NCBI RefSeq assembly: GCF_013149275.1
Contig: NZ_JABGNA010000001.1
Coordinates: 248,001-312,000 of the forward strand
Length of the DNA: 64,000 nucleotides
Origin: Mucilaginibacter sp. SG564
Lineage (GTDB): Bacteria > Bacteroidota > Bacteroidia > Sphingobacteriales > Sphingobacteriaceae
Reading direction: 5' to 3'
Part shown: one piece after another, positions 44,481-52,219 of the stretch
How positions within the stretch are numbered: the first letter of the stretch is position 1
Layout: every line of letters starts with the position of its first letter
The notes under the pieces: generated by a model
Told to the model about the DNA's origin: nothing
The model's database searches: none
Seen by the model: the letters and a program-made list of their open reading frames with translations, nothing else
Translations under genes and position numbers: made by a program

Positions 44481-45923
44481 TTAATTATAGCCAGGATTTT
44501 GTTTCAGGTTAGGATCAGCCCTGATGTCATCAGGGGGGATAGGCATAAATTGCTCGAAGCTGGCCCATGTACCACCTTTTTGCGGCGTTACTACGCTCAT
44601 AACCGCGTCGAGCTTGTTGGTACGTTTCAGATCAAACCACCGGTGGCCCCATTCGCTAAACAGCTCTACCTGGCGTTCATGTGCAACCGCGTCAAGTATG
44701 TTTGATTGTGAGTTTGCTGTCGAATTGGGTAATCCTGCTCTTGAACGAATCATATTGATATCGGCAACAGCCCCAGACAAGTTGTTTTGCTGAGCGCGTG
44801 CTTCTGCGCGAATCAAATATTGTTCGGCAAAACGCATCACTATCGGATATTCGGTAACGGCAATGGTCGAGCTCAATGATGCAACTTTATATTTATTGGC
44901 GTAATAATATGTGGTTATGGGAGTGGTTGTAGTTGTGAAGGTACCAACCCAGTTGGCCAAACGGGCATCACCGGTTTCAAAAGCCTTTACCAGGTTGTTA
45001 TTCAGCGGTAATTGTGTTGCTATGGTATAACTTGCATTAACTATCAGGAAGTTGGCATCAATAGTGTTTAAATAAAGCTGCGAAACGGGTTGCAATGCCC
45101 ACAAGGTTTCCTTGCTAGCCCTTAAAAAAACCTGGTTCAGGTTGGCTACAAGGGTGTAATTAGCATTGCTGATCACGGAGCTGGCCTGAGTTTCGGCATT
45201 CTTCCAATCTTTGAGATAGAGATAAACCCTTGCCAGCATAGCACTTGCTACTTGTTTGTTGGGCCTTATTCTGTCGGTAACCGCATTGCCAGAGGCATCT
45301 ACATATACGTTATCGGCCAGTGCTGCCTGGGCATCGGCCAAATCCTGTACTATCTGCTTGTAAATGGCATCGGGAGTACTATTCGGAAGAACGTTATTGA
45401 TGGTATAGTCATCAGTGGTTGTTAATGGTGGGGTGCCGTAAAGATTTACCGCATAAAAATAAATATAGGCGCGTAAAAACTTCAATTCGCCAACAAGCTG
45501 CTTTTTAACACCATCAGTAATAGCCCCAGAGCCTGAAATACCATTAATAGCCGTGTTACAATAGAATAATTGTCTGTAAAACTCTGACCAGAAGGGAGGA
45601 GGATTTATAGGGCCATAGCTATTTAAATAAAACGTACCTAATGAGGAGTTGCTGGAACCTATGTTTATCAATTCATCGGCCGCCAGCCCCATAGTTAAAC
45701 TAACACCGGCACTGCCCTGGAAAAATGATCCGGAAGACATTTTGGTATATATACCCGATACCACCGACTGTGCGGCACTGTTTGAGGAAAATGCATTGCT
45801 GCTATTAGCCGCAACAAGCGACGGCCCCACCTGTATAGCTTTTTTGCAGCCACTGCCCGATATGCACAGGATGGCCAATACGCTTATGTATAGCGCTGTA
45901 GAATATATGTTTTTAATTTTCAT
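44481..45923 (-). CDS. RagB/SusD family outer membrane lipoprotein of the M16/TlpA locus
   Basis: The 480-residue product has a signal peptide with lipobox ISGSGC (Cys26) followed by KKAIQVGPS. SusD motifs are LKFLRAYIYFYAVNLYG near residue 145, VELFSEWGHRWFDLKRTN, and FEQFMPIPPDDIRADPNL...QNPGYN at the end. It pairs with the STN-SusC encoded 12 nt upstream. The rest of the operon encodes two thioredoxin-fold proteins and a peptidase, so a peptide ligand is more likely than a glycan. Confidence 0.95.
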   Translation of the reverse strand: MKIKNIYSTALYISVLAILCISGSGCKKAIQVGPSLVAANSSNAFSSNSAAQSVVSGIYTKMSSGSFFQGSAGVSLTMGLAADELINIGSSNSSLGTFYLNSYGPINPPPFWSEFYRQLFYCNTAINGISGSGAITDGVKKQLVGELKFLRAYIYFYAVNLYGTPPLTTTDDYTINNVLPNSTPDAIYKQIVQDLADAQAALADNVYVDASGNAVTDRIRPNKQVASAMLARVYLYLKDWKNAETQASSVISNANYTLVANLNQVFLRASKETLWALQPVSQLYLNTIDANFLIVNASYTIATQLPLNNNLVKAFETGDARLANWVGTFTTTTTPITTYYYANKYKVASLSSTIAVTEYPIVMRFAEQYLIRAEARAQQNNLSGAVADINMIRSRAGLPNSTANSQSNILDAVAHERQVELFSEWGHRWFDLKRTNKLDAVMSVVTPQKGGTWASFEQFMPIPPDDIRADPNLKQNPGYN

Positions 45924-45935
45924 GATTCCTTCTTT

Positions 45936-48900
45936 TTAAAGTGATGCTTGTATACCAAAAGTGATAGTTCGAAGCGGAGACATTTTCAGGTAACTTTGAG
46001 TTTCAGGATCCGAGAAATTGTAACCGCTAATGGTGGCCAGGTTTTCGCCTAATGCATAAATTTTCAGATTATGCAGATGGAATTTCCTGGTTACTTCGTT
46101 ATCGAACTGATAACTGACCGATGCGTTTTGCAGCCTGATGTAAGATGCATCGCTGTAATAGGCATCTAAGTACATGTTTTTGGCGTTTAACGCATTAAAA
46201 AGTGTTGGGCCAAAGGTGCTGCTAAATTTGCCAAACCTGGCTACGTCACCCGGTTTTTGCCAATGATCTAAAATGGCCGTTGGATAGTTGGTATTAAAAA
46301 GTCCGGGCACAAAACTGGTAGCAAGGATCTGTCCGAAAGGGCTCCGGCCAGTTTGTTTTATGCCGCGAAAAAGGAAACTAAGTGTAAAGCCTTTGAAGCT
46401 GATAGAATTGGAGATAGAACCAAAATAACCTGGATCGGTATTGATTGTTTTGACTTGATCTGAACCTGAGCTTGATGGCGCGGAAACAATTTTGCCGTCT
46501 TTATCATAAAACTGATAGAGGCCTGTTTGCGGATCTACACCAGCGTAACGGTTAACAAATGTGGTATTAACCGATTGATTCAACTCCTGTAATGTAAGTG
46601 TGTTAGCATTGGGGAAGGCCAGCAAAGCATTGCGCTGCTTACTGATCATAAACGTTGTTGACCAGGTAAAATCTCTTGACTGAATGTTAATAGTACTGAG
46701 TGTAATATCGAAGCCTTTATTTTGAACTTTAGCATCAATGTTTTGAGTTACGGAGTTAACACCTGTAGTTGATGACAACGGGACGGATGATAATACATCT
46801 GTTGTACGGTTTCTGAATAAATTTCCCTGTAAGCTGATTCTGCCTTTCAAAAACTGCAGCTCCAAACCAATATTTGCTTTGGTTGTAGTTTCCCAGCTTA
46901 AATTGGGATTAGGCAGGTTGGTTGGTGTAATGCCGGGTACACCCTGGTATGGGTTTACTGAAGTTACCGGCGAAAAGTTTTCCAAATACTGATAAACCCC
47001 TATCTGATCATTACCGGTAGTACCATAGCTTCCTCTTAATTTACCAAAGCTCAGGAACGGAAGCGCGTCTTTAATAAACTTCTCCGAACTGAATATCCAT
47101 TCACCGCCGGCAGCATAGAAAAAGTGAAACTGGCGATTCTGACCAAACTTACTGGAACCATCATAACGGCCAGAAAGATCAACAATATATTTATTTTGCC
47201 AATTGTAATTGATTCGGCTATACAACGCGCTGTATTTATAATTATAGGCATTATATCCCTGGCCAAAAGCAGTGATGGTGGCTGCAGCCGCAATGTTATT
47301 GATCAACAGATCGTTACTATATCCATTAGCCACCAGTTGTGTCGCGTCAACCAATTGTTTTTGCAAACTGGCACCCACCAGAACATCCAGTGTACCTTTG
47401 CTTATGCCGCGATTATATTCTATCTGTGGTTCTATACTCCAGAAGCTTTTATTGTTCCAGCTATAATTGGCGGAACCTTTTGACCCAAGGGCTACGTAGG
47501 TTGGTAATATAGAGGCTAAGGGGTTAGCCAGAAACTCAACCAGTGATTGTTTATTGTAGCCTATGGTTGCCTGTGCTTTTAAACCCTTAGCCAGTAAATA
47601 ACTGGCAACCATACTGCTGGTTAAATTTGATAAAGAAGTCCGGGCCAGTGTTTTGGTTGATAATAATGGATTTATAAAAGTGTTATTTTGAAAATTCAGC
47701 GTACCATCGGCATTATAAAGCGCAGGAGCATCAGGCGCAAGATTGGCGCTGCTGGTGAGATCGACCGATGGAATGTTGTTAAAATCGTAAGTATATCCCC
47801 CCGAGAATTGAATGTTGAATTTTTTATTATTGCTGGTAGAGTTGAGGTTGAAGCTTAAAGAAGATGTTTGATCTGATCCCCCAACCAATTGCTGAACGTT
47901 TGTTGAACGCCTGTAATTACCGCTTACCCGATAAGAAACATTATTACCGCCACCGGATATGCTGGCCTGGGCATTAGTGGTATAGCCAGTGCCTTTTAAA
48001 AACATTTTTGGCCAGTCGGTATAACGTGTTGTATCCCAGGTTCCGTTGATGTCATAATCTGTAGGTAGTATAGCGGCGTTATCATTTTTCTTGGCTTCTC
48101 TGCGCATTTGCAGGTACTGCTGCGTATTTAATAGTTGCGGTGTGGCAATGGCCTGGTTTACGCCGCTGAAAACATTTACATCAATTCTGGTATCGCCCTG
48201 CTTACCTTTTTTTGTGGTGATCAATATAACGCCATTGGCACCTCTTGAACCATAAATGGATGTGGCGTCAGCATCTTTTAGTATGTTAATACTTTCTATA
48301 TCTAAAGGATTAATTAAACTTAATGCATCGTAGGCCTGGCCATTCGATCCTAAATAATTGGATTTTTGAGATGAATAACTACCGCCGTTATAAGGGATGC
48401 CATCAATAATATATAACGGAGCTGAGCTTGTGTTTAATCCATTTTGCCCCCTGATCACGACATTGTAAGTACTGCCGGATTGCCCGGTAGACTGGCTGAT
48501 CACCATACCCGGAACGGTGCCCTGTAACACGGTTAAAGCATTACCCACTGGGTATTTCTCAATTTCTTTAGCAGTTATAGTAGTCTGATCGCCAACGTTA
48601 AGCCTTTTAGTTGTCTGACCGTAAGCGATAACCTGTATCTCATCCAGTTTGCTGATATCTTCTTTAAGCTGTATTGTAAATGGCGATTTAAGGTCCTCAA
48701 TCCGGATCTCCTGTGTTTGATAGCCTACATAGGAAAAAACCAAAACCACATCTTTTGAATTGACCAAAGCATTAAACCGGCCCTGTGCATTTGTTACCCA
48801 GCCGGCTATAATGCTGGATCCTTTTACTTTCACCGTAACACCAGGTAATGGGCCGCCGTTTTGTCCCGTGACTTTACCTGATATAAAAATAAGATCACGT

Positions 48901-49271
48901 GGTGTAGCTGTTTCTTTAAGGCGTACAACTATGGTATTATCAATAAACTTATAATTAAGCGGTTTATTGGCCAATGACTTGTCCATTACTTCTGTAACGC
49001 TGGCATCATTAATCTCGATGTTGAAATTTGGAAAAGTGCGGAGCACGTCTGGGTCATATACAAACGTATAGCCGCTCTGTTGTTCAATAGTTTTGAAAAG
49101 CCTCTCGTATGATATATTTTTTGCCTTGAGGTTTATACGCTGCGCAAAAGTAGCGGCGCTTACCTGCATAATACAAAGCAGAATTCCTAAAGTGGTCAAT
49201 CTCATAACCAGGAAAAATTTGTGAAGTCCTTTCTTATAATTTAAGAAAGGACTTAAAGTAAAATTTTGCAT
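45936..49271 (-). CDS. SusC/RagA family TonB-linked transporter with STN domain, M16/TlpA locus
   Basis: The 1111-residue product has an N-terminal extension and signal peptide (about 1-44, ATFAQ), an STN domain (about 48-115, ISYERLFKTIEQQSGYTF), a carboxypeptidase-regulatory-like domain (about 128-210), a plug (VLQGTVPGMVISQS, ILKDADATSIYGSRGANGVILITTKK) and a barrel ending in ITFGIQASL. STN implies signalling to the FecR encoded upstream. The 158-nt gap to fecR carries the conserved hairpin and an inverted repeat close to the start codon. Confidence 0.95.
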   Translation of the reverse strand: MQNFTLSPFLNYKKGLHKFFLVMRLTTLGILLCIMQVSAATFAQRINLKAKNISYERLFKTIEQQSGYTFVYDPDVLRTFPNFNIEINDASVTEVMDKSLANKPLNYKFIDNTIVVRLKETATPRDLIFISGKVTGQNGGPLPGVTVKVKGSSIIAGWVTNAQGRFNALVNSKDVVLVFSYVGYQTQEIRIEDLKSPFTIQLKEDISKLDEIQVIAYGQTTKRLNVGDQTTITAKEIEKYPVGNALTVLQGTVPGMVISQSTGQSGSTYNVVIRGQNGLNTSSAPLYIIDGIPYNGGSYSSQKSNYLGSNGQAYDALSLINPLDIESINILKDADATSIYGSRGANGVILITTKKGKQGDTRIDVNVFSGVNQAIATPQLLNTQQYLQMRREAKKNDNAAILPTDYDINGTWDTTRYTDWPKMFLKGTGYTTNAQASISGGGNNVSYRVSGNYRRSTNVQQLVGGSDQTSSLSFNLNSTSNNKKFNIQFSGGYTYDFNNIPSVDLTSSANLAPDAPALYNADGTLNFQNNTFINPLLSTKTLARTSLSNLTSSMVASYLLAKGLKAQATIGYNKQSLVEFLANPLASILPTYVALGSKGSANYSWNNKSFWSIEPQIEYNRGISKGTLDVLVGASLQKQLVDATQLVANGYSNDLLINNIAAAATITAFGQGYNAYNYKYSALYSRINYNWQNKYIVDLSGRYDGSSKFGQNRQFHFFYAAGGEWIFSSEKFIKDALPFLSFGKLRGSYGTTGNDQIGVYQYLENFSPVTSVNPYQGVPGITPTNLPNPNLSWETTTKANIGLELQFLKGRISLQGNLFRNRTTDVLSSVPLSSTTGVNSVTQNIDAKVQNKGFDITLSTINIQSRDFTWSTTFMISKQRNALLAFPNANTLTLQELNQSVNTTFVNRYAGVDPQTGLYQFYDKDGKIVSAPSSSGSDQVKTINTDPGYFGSISNSISFKGFTLSFLFRGIKQTGRSPFGQILATSFVPGLFNTNYPTAILDHWQKPGDVARFGKFSSTFGPTLFNALNAKNMYLDAYYSDASYIRLQNASVSYQFDNEVTRKFHLHNLKIYALGENLATISGYNFSDPETQSYLKMSPLRTITFGIQASL

Positions 49272-49282
49272 ACTTTTGTATG

Positions 49283-49337
49283 GTTTGGGTTTGTAAGTAC
49301 CTTGTTTAGTTCAAAATAAATTATGGTTAACCCAAAC
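49283..49337 (-). promoter_or_regulatory. Long-range inverted repeat just upstream of the susC start (leader of 49271 gene)
   Basis: In the transcript, GTTTGGGTT (49337-49329) can pair perfectly with AACCCAAAC (49291-49283), leaving a loop of about 37 nt. The 3' arm begins only 12 nt upstream of the susC ATG, so the structure could mask the translation start. A near-identical arrangement lies upstream of the susC gene at 59744. Confidence 0.5.
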
Positions 49338-49343
49338 TTTTAG

Positions 49344-49369
49344 CCGGGAAGTGTGTCACCACTCTCCGG
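49344..49369 (-). ncRNA. Conserved leader hairpin between fecR and susC, copy 2
   Basis: Read on the minus strand: CCGG pairs with CCGG; then an A.C mismatch and a G.U pair; AGTG pairs with CACT; loop GTGACA. Eight A residues precede it. The hairpin begins 61 nt after the fecR stop and ends 72 nt before the susC ATG. The T-run seen on the plus strand is the complement of this leading A-run, not a terminator tail for any gene. Confidence 0.6.
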
Positions 49370-49429
49370 TTTTTTTTGGGCCAACAAAAGGGGACGGAAG
49401 CCTGGCAACCGCTTTTATTTAAGGGGTAA

Positions 49430-50545
49430 TTATTTTACAATAATCCTCCTTCCTTCAATTTTAAAGTTGATACCTGCATATTCCAATATGGATAAAGCCT
49501 TTGATGCGTTGGTATATTTAGTGAATGAGCCGGAAAGCCGTTTGGATGGAATTTTTCCCTGGTATACCACGTCAACATCATACCAGCGCGCAATCTGGCG
49601 CATAACGGTATTGATATCGGTATAGTCAAAATAAAACTTACCGTTTTTCCAGGCAATCACTTCTTCACTGTTAAAATCATTGGTTACGTGAATAGATGAG
49701 CTGTTGATATTATCGACAGCTTGTTCTCCTGGTTTTAGTATAGCCGATTTTGTATCCCGGCTAACCTTTACAGCGCCTTCAAAGAGTGTTGTCTTTATAG
49801 AGGGTTCATCATCATAAGCATTGATATTGAAATGAGTACCCAATACCTCAACCGCTTGACCACGGGAAATTACCCTGAAAGGTTTATGCTGATCATGGGA
49901 GACCTCAAAATAAACTTCACCGGTTATCTGAACCGTTCTGTCATGCCCGGTAAACGCTGTTGGATAGGTTATGGATGATGCCGCGTTTAGCCATACATTG
50001 GTGCCATCGGCCAATGTCAGGTGATATTCTCCACCGCGTGGGGTGGCTGTGGTGTTATATATCGGCGCAGCTGTGCCATTATCAGTTCCATTATAAACTA
50101 TTTGCCCCTCGGCTGTTTTGCTTATAGCCATATTGCCTTGCTGGGCTATTTTTCCGTTAGAGGCACCTGTTAAAACAATGTGCCGACCGTTGCCAAGCGT
50201 GAGTATAGCTTTATTGCTCCCCGGTGGGAGATCATTTTGTTTAATTATGGAAGCTGTATTTTCTGAATTTGATGAGGATTGGCGGAACGTAAAATATGCA
50301 GCGATAGAAAGGCATAAAAGGATGGTAGCGGCAATGGAAAGATAAAACCTTTTCACGGCAAGACGTTCGTCTTTAGGCAATTTTGCGCTGACATGACTGT
50401 AGGCTGCTTCAATTTCTTCTGGTGATGGTACTGCATCATCATTGGCTGCATTAAGATACCAGCTTTCAACCCAGGCGGTCTCTTCCTGATCACATTTTCC
50501 TTCGATGTACTTTTTTAGCAGATCCTTACTTTCCTGGTTAGTCAT
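49430..50545 (-). CDS. FecR-family anti-sigma factor, M16/TlpA locus
   Basis: The 371-residue product has a cytoplasmic N-domain (1-78), one transmembrane helix (about 83-103, YLSIAATILLCLSIAAYFTF), a FecR domain (RGGEYHLTLADGTNVWLNAASS to VKVSRDTKSA) and a C-terminal DUF4974 domain (GKFYFDYTDINTVMRQIARWYDV). It should gate an ECF sigma factor for the following STN-SusC operon. Unlike the other two fecR genes here, no sigma factor gene precedes it; the nearest unpaired one is convergent at 38007-38588. Confidence 0.94.
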   Translation of the reverse strand: MTNQESKDLLKKYIEGKCDQEETAWVESWYLNAANDDAVPSPEEIEAAYSHVSAKLPKDERLAVKRFYLSIAATILLCLSIAAYFTFRQSSSNSENTASIIKQNDLPPGSNKAILTLGNGRHIVLTGASNGKIAQQGNMAISKTAEGQIVYNGTDNGTAAPIYNTTATPRGGEYHLTLADGTNVWLNAASSITYPTAFTGHDRTVQITGEVYFEVSHDQHKPFRVISRGQAVEVLGTHFNINAYDDEPSIKTTLFEGAVKVSRDTKSAILKPGEQAVDNINSSSIHVTNDFNSEEVIAWKNGKFYFDYTDINTVMRQIARWYDVDVVYQGKIPSKRLSGSFTKYTNASKALSILEYAGINFKIEGRRIIVK

Positions 50546-50610
50546 GGTGGCTTATTACTTGCTTGTATATTAGGTATTACGGTTGAAAATATCAGTGGGG
50601 GTATGCCGAT

Positions 50611-50636
50611 GTTTAAAAAATTAAACTTTTTTAAAC
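50611..50636 (-). repeat. Inverted repeat in the fecR leader
   Basis: GTTTAAAAAA (50611-50620) pairs with TTTTTTAAAC (50627-50636). It lies about 65-90 nt upstream of the fecR start. It may be a leader hairpin or an operator-like palindrome; nothing in the sequence decides between these. Confidence 0.4.
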
Positions 50637-50728
50637 ATTGGTTTAACAAGTATCCATTATCACCAGTTGTAAACAGTTTATTGATGAACAAAACTACGCT
50701 GAACAAGCCACAGGTTTGTTAAAAAGTG

Positions 50729-50746
50729 GGTTTACATGGTTTACAC
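50729..50746. promoter_or_regulatory. Tandem TTTACA repeat upstream of the orphan fecR
   Basis: GGTTTACATG is followed directly by GTTTACAC, giving two GTTTACA units 9 bp apart. GGGTTTACATG appears again at 50816-50826 within a palindrome. A regulator binding site is possible. Confidence 0.3.
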
Positions 50747-50808
50747 TTTTTATGGTTTGCATTGTATTATATTGTTGATAATTAATTAGTTAAATATAAT
50801 TATGTCTT

Positions 50809-50840
50809 AAAAACTGGGTTTACATGTAAACCCAGTTTTT
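50809..50840. terminator. Perfect 32-nt palindrome, possible bidirectional terminator
   Basis: The 16-nt arm AAAAACTGGGTTTACA (50809-50824) is followed by its exact complement (50825-50840), so the ends are A-run and T-run. There is no gene between it and fecR. It could be a bidirectional terminator or a protein-binding palindrome upstream of fecR. Confidence 0.55.
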
Positions 50841-51025
50841 AGTTGAATTTACATCGATCAGCTTTTACATTAATTTATGGTTTGTTTTTATGTGATTAAT
50901 AATCAATTGATTATTGAATATATGTAAATACTCGTCATAGGTTATTGGGGACTATCAGGGTAATGTGAATCCGATGTGAGGAATAAATGTAAAATATTGG
51001 CAATAGAATTAGACGACCTCACTAA
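50841..51025. other. Intergenic stretch without gene
   Basis: This AT-rich stretch between two strong hairpins contains no supported open frame. It belongs to a 675-bp gap between the orphan fecR gene and the lipoprotein gene at 51221. A small RNA bounded by the two hairpins is conceivable, but nothing in the sequence supports it directly. Confidence 0.4.
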
Positions 51026-51065
51026 ACAAAAAGAAGTCCCGCTAATTGGCGGGACTTCTTTTTGT
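51026..51065 (-). terminator. Strong terminator of the zinc-metallohydrolase/DUF4302 operon
   Basis: ACAAAAAGAAGTCCCGC (51026-51042) pairs perfectly over 17 bp with its complement at 51049-51065. The A/T ends allow function in both directions. It marks the end of the minus-strand operon that begins with FecI at 61695. Confidence 0.93.
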
Positions 51066-51078
51066 GTTTTATAATAAA

Positions 51079-51204
51079 CCTCTAAAACCATACATATCAC
51101 TAAGGATATCCCATTTACGGGACAGAGCCTTAGTGATTATACGGCTTGTCGGTACTAATAAAAGCTCATCCAGGCTCGTGCATCGGTAGCATTAACCAAA
51201 TCGT
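51079..51204 (-). pseudogene. Remnant tail of a second DUF4302 gene plus its downstream hairpin (repeat copy A)
   Basis: This 126-bp segment is about 95% identical to 52095-52219, which holds the last codons and 3' flank of the DUF4302 gene. On the minus strand it still reads DLVNATDARAWMSFY then a stop, and most base differences in the coding part fall at third codon positions. The rest of this second DUF4302 gene is missing; the lipoprotein gene at 51221-51937 sits in its place. It contains the hairpin 51096-51137 (ATCACTAAGG with CCTTAGTGAT). Confidence 0.75.
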
Positions 51205-51220
51205 TGTTAAGTATATCCTA

Positions 51221-51937
51221 TTAAGGTTGAACCGGAAGATCAGGGCCGATACTCACAAAAAATAATTGGTCAAATCCTACGGCCTTCCATAATGGATCAT
51301 TCCGCATTTCCCATCCCCCGGCACTAATACCATTAAAGTAAGCATTCACAATTGCGAGATATTGATACTGATCATATTGGTCTACGTAGTGCTTATACCA
51401 CAAAGCGTTCATTACTTTTGCTACATTGAGCTCAGAGTGGTCAAAGTTGGAGTGAGCCTCATATAAGTTATACGCATTATATGCATCATTAATAAGGAAG
51501 ATATACGGGGCGAAATAGGCTTTCACCTTTGCAACATCTGTGGGATTATTCACATTTCCATCCCTGAAGAATTCTTGCAGAGTTACGTTCGAGTTGCTGC
51601 TTACTGACTGGAGGTGTGCAATCCCAATTCCTGAGTTACCTGAACCCGAGGTACCACCATCAGGAAAGGCGACTAACATACAAGCTATATAGTTTCCTGC
51701 AGCTGTTTCAGGGGATATACTAAGATTACCGATATCATTGCTAAATTGACTATTGCAGCCCCTTGTAGATGAGCTACTTGGCGGCTCGGTGGACGATATG
51801 GATAAAAGAGAAGAATTATTATCAGACGCAGCCATGGCCGGTTTAGTTTGTTGTCTAGCCTGATCTTTTTTACATCCTGTTATGGTGATAGAAAATATGG
51901 TCCCAATCACAGCAAAAAAATAATATGCTTTTTTCAT
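51221..51937 (-). CDS. Secreted lipoprotein of unknown function
   Basis: The 238-residue product has a lipoprotein signal peptide (lipobox ITITGC, Cys22) and a Ser/Asn-rich linker (about 38-62). The rest is a mostly helical domain with ALWYKHYVDQYDQYQYLA near residue 180 and an aromatic C-terminus. Three further cysteines are present, including two in the middle region. I recognise no family. The gene is the last of the zinc-metallohydrolase/DUF4302 operon and lies exactly between two copies of a 125-bp repeat, so it may be a replacement or insertion in a duplicated DUF4302 gene. Confidence 0.8.
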   Translation of the reverse strand: MKKAYYFFAVIGTIFSITITGCKKDQARQQTKPAMAASDNNSSLLSISSTEPPSSSSTRGCNSQFSNDIGNLSISPETAAGNYIACMLVAFPDGGTSGSGNSGIGIAHLQSVSSNSNVTLQEFFRDGNVNNPTDVAKVKAYFAPYIFLINDAYNAYNLYEAHSNFDHSELNVAKVMNALWYKHYVDQYDQYQYLAIVNAYFNGISAGGWEMRNDPLWKAVGFDQLFFVSIGPDLPVQP

Positions 51938-52094
51938 GAGTTTTGATTTTTTTAATTGTTATTTACTTGTACTTCGGTCAGAAAAGTGAAAGTACAAATC
52001 CGTTAACTTTGTATAATGTGCTATTAGCCAATGTTTATTTTTTATTCAAATGGGTCGTGTTAATTAGCATGACTCATCTTGTTTTTTAATAGCC

Positions 52095-52219
52095 CCTCTA
52101 AACCATACATATCACTAAGGATATCCCATTTACGGGACAGAGCCTTAGTGATTATACGGCTTGTCGGTACTAATAGAAGCTCATCCAGGCCCGGGCATTG
52201 GTAGCGTTAACCAAATCGT
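52095..52219 (-). repeat. Repeat copy B: 3' end and downstream hairpin of the DUF4302 gene
   Basis: This is the intact counterpart of 51079-51204. It covers the final codons (DLVNATNARAWMSFY), the stop and about 75 bp of 3' flank with the hairpin 52111-52152. That hairpin has a 10-bp perfect stem and an inner CCC/GGG stem. Conservation of the flank as well as the codons shows that the two copies arose by duplication of a segment. Confidence 0.85.

Noticed and set aside
49344..49378. Plus-strand hairpin followed by eight T, looking like an intrinsic terminator
   Set aside because: There is no plus-strand gene upstream. In the sense of the actual genes (minus strand) the run is a leading A-tract before a hairpin, and the same order is seen at the two other fecR-susC junctions.
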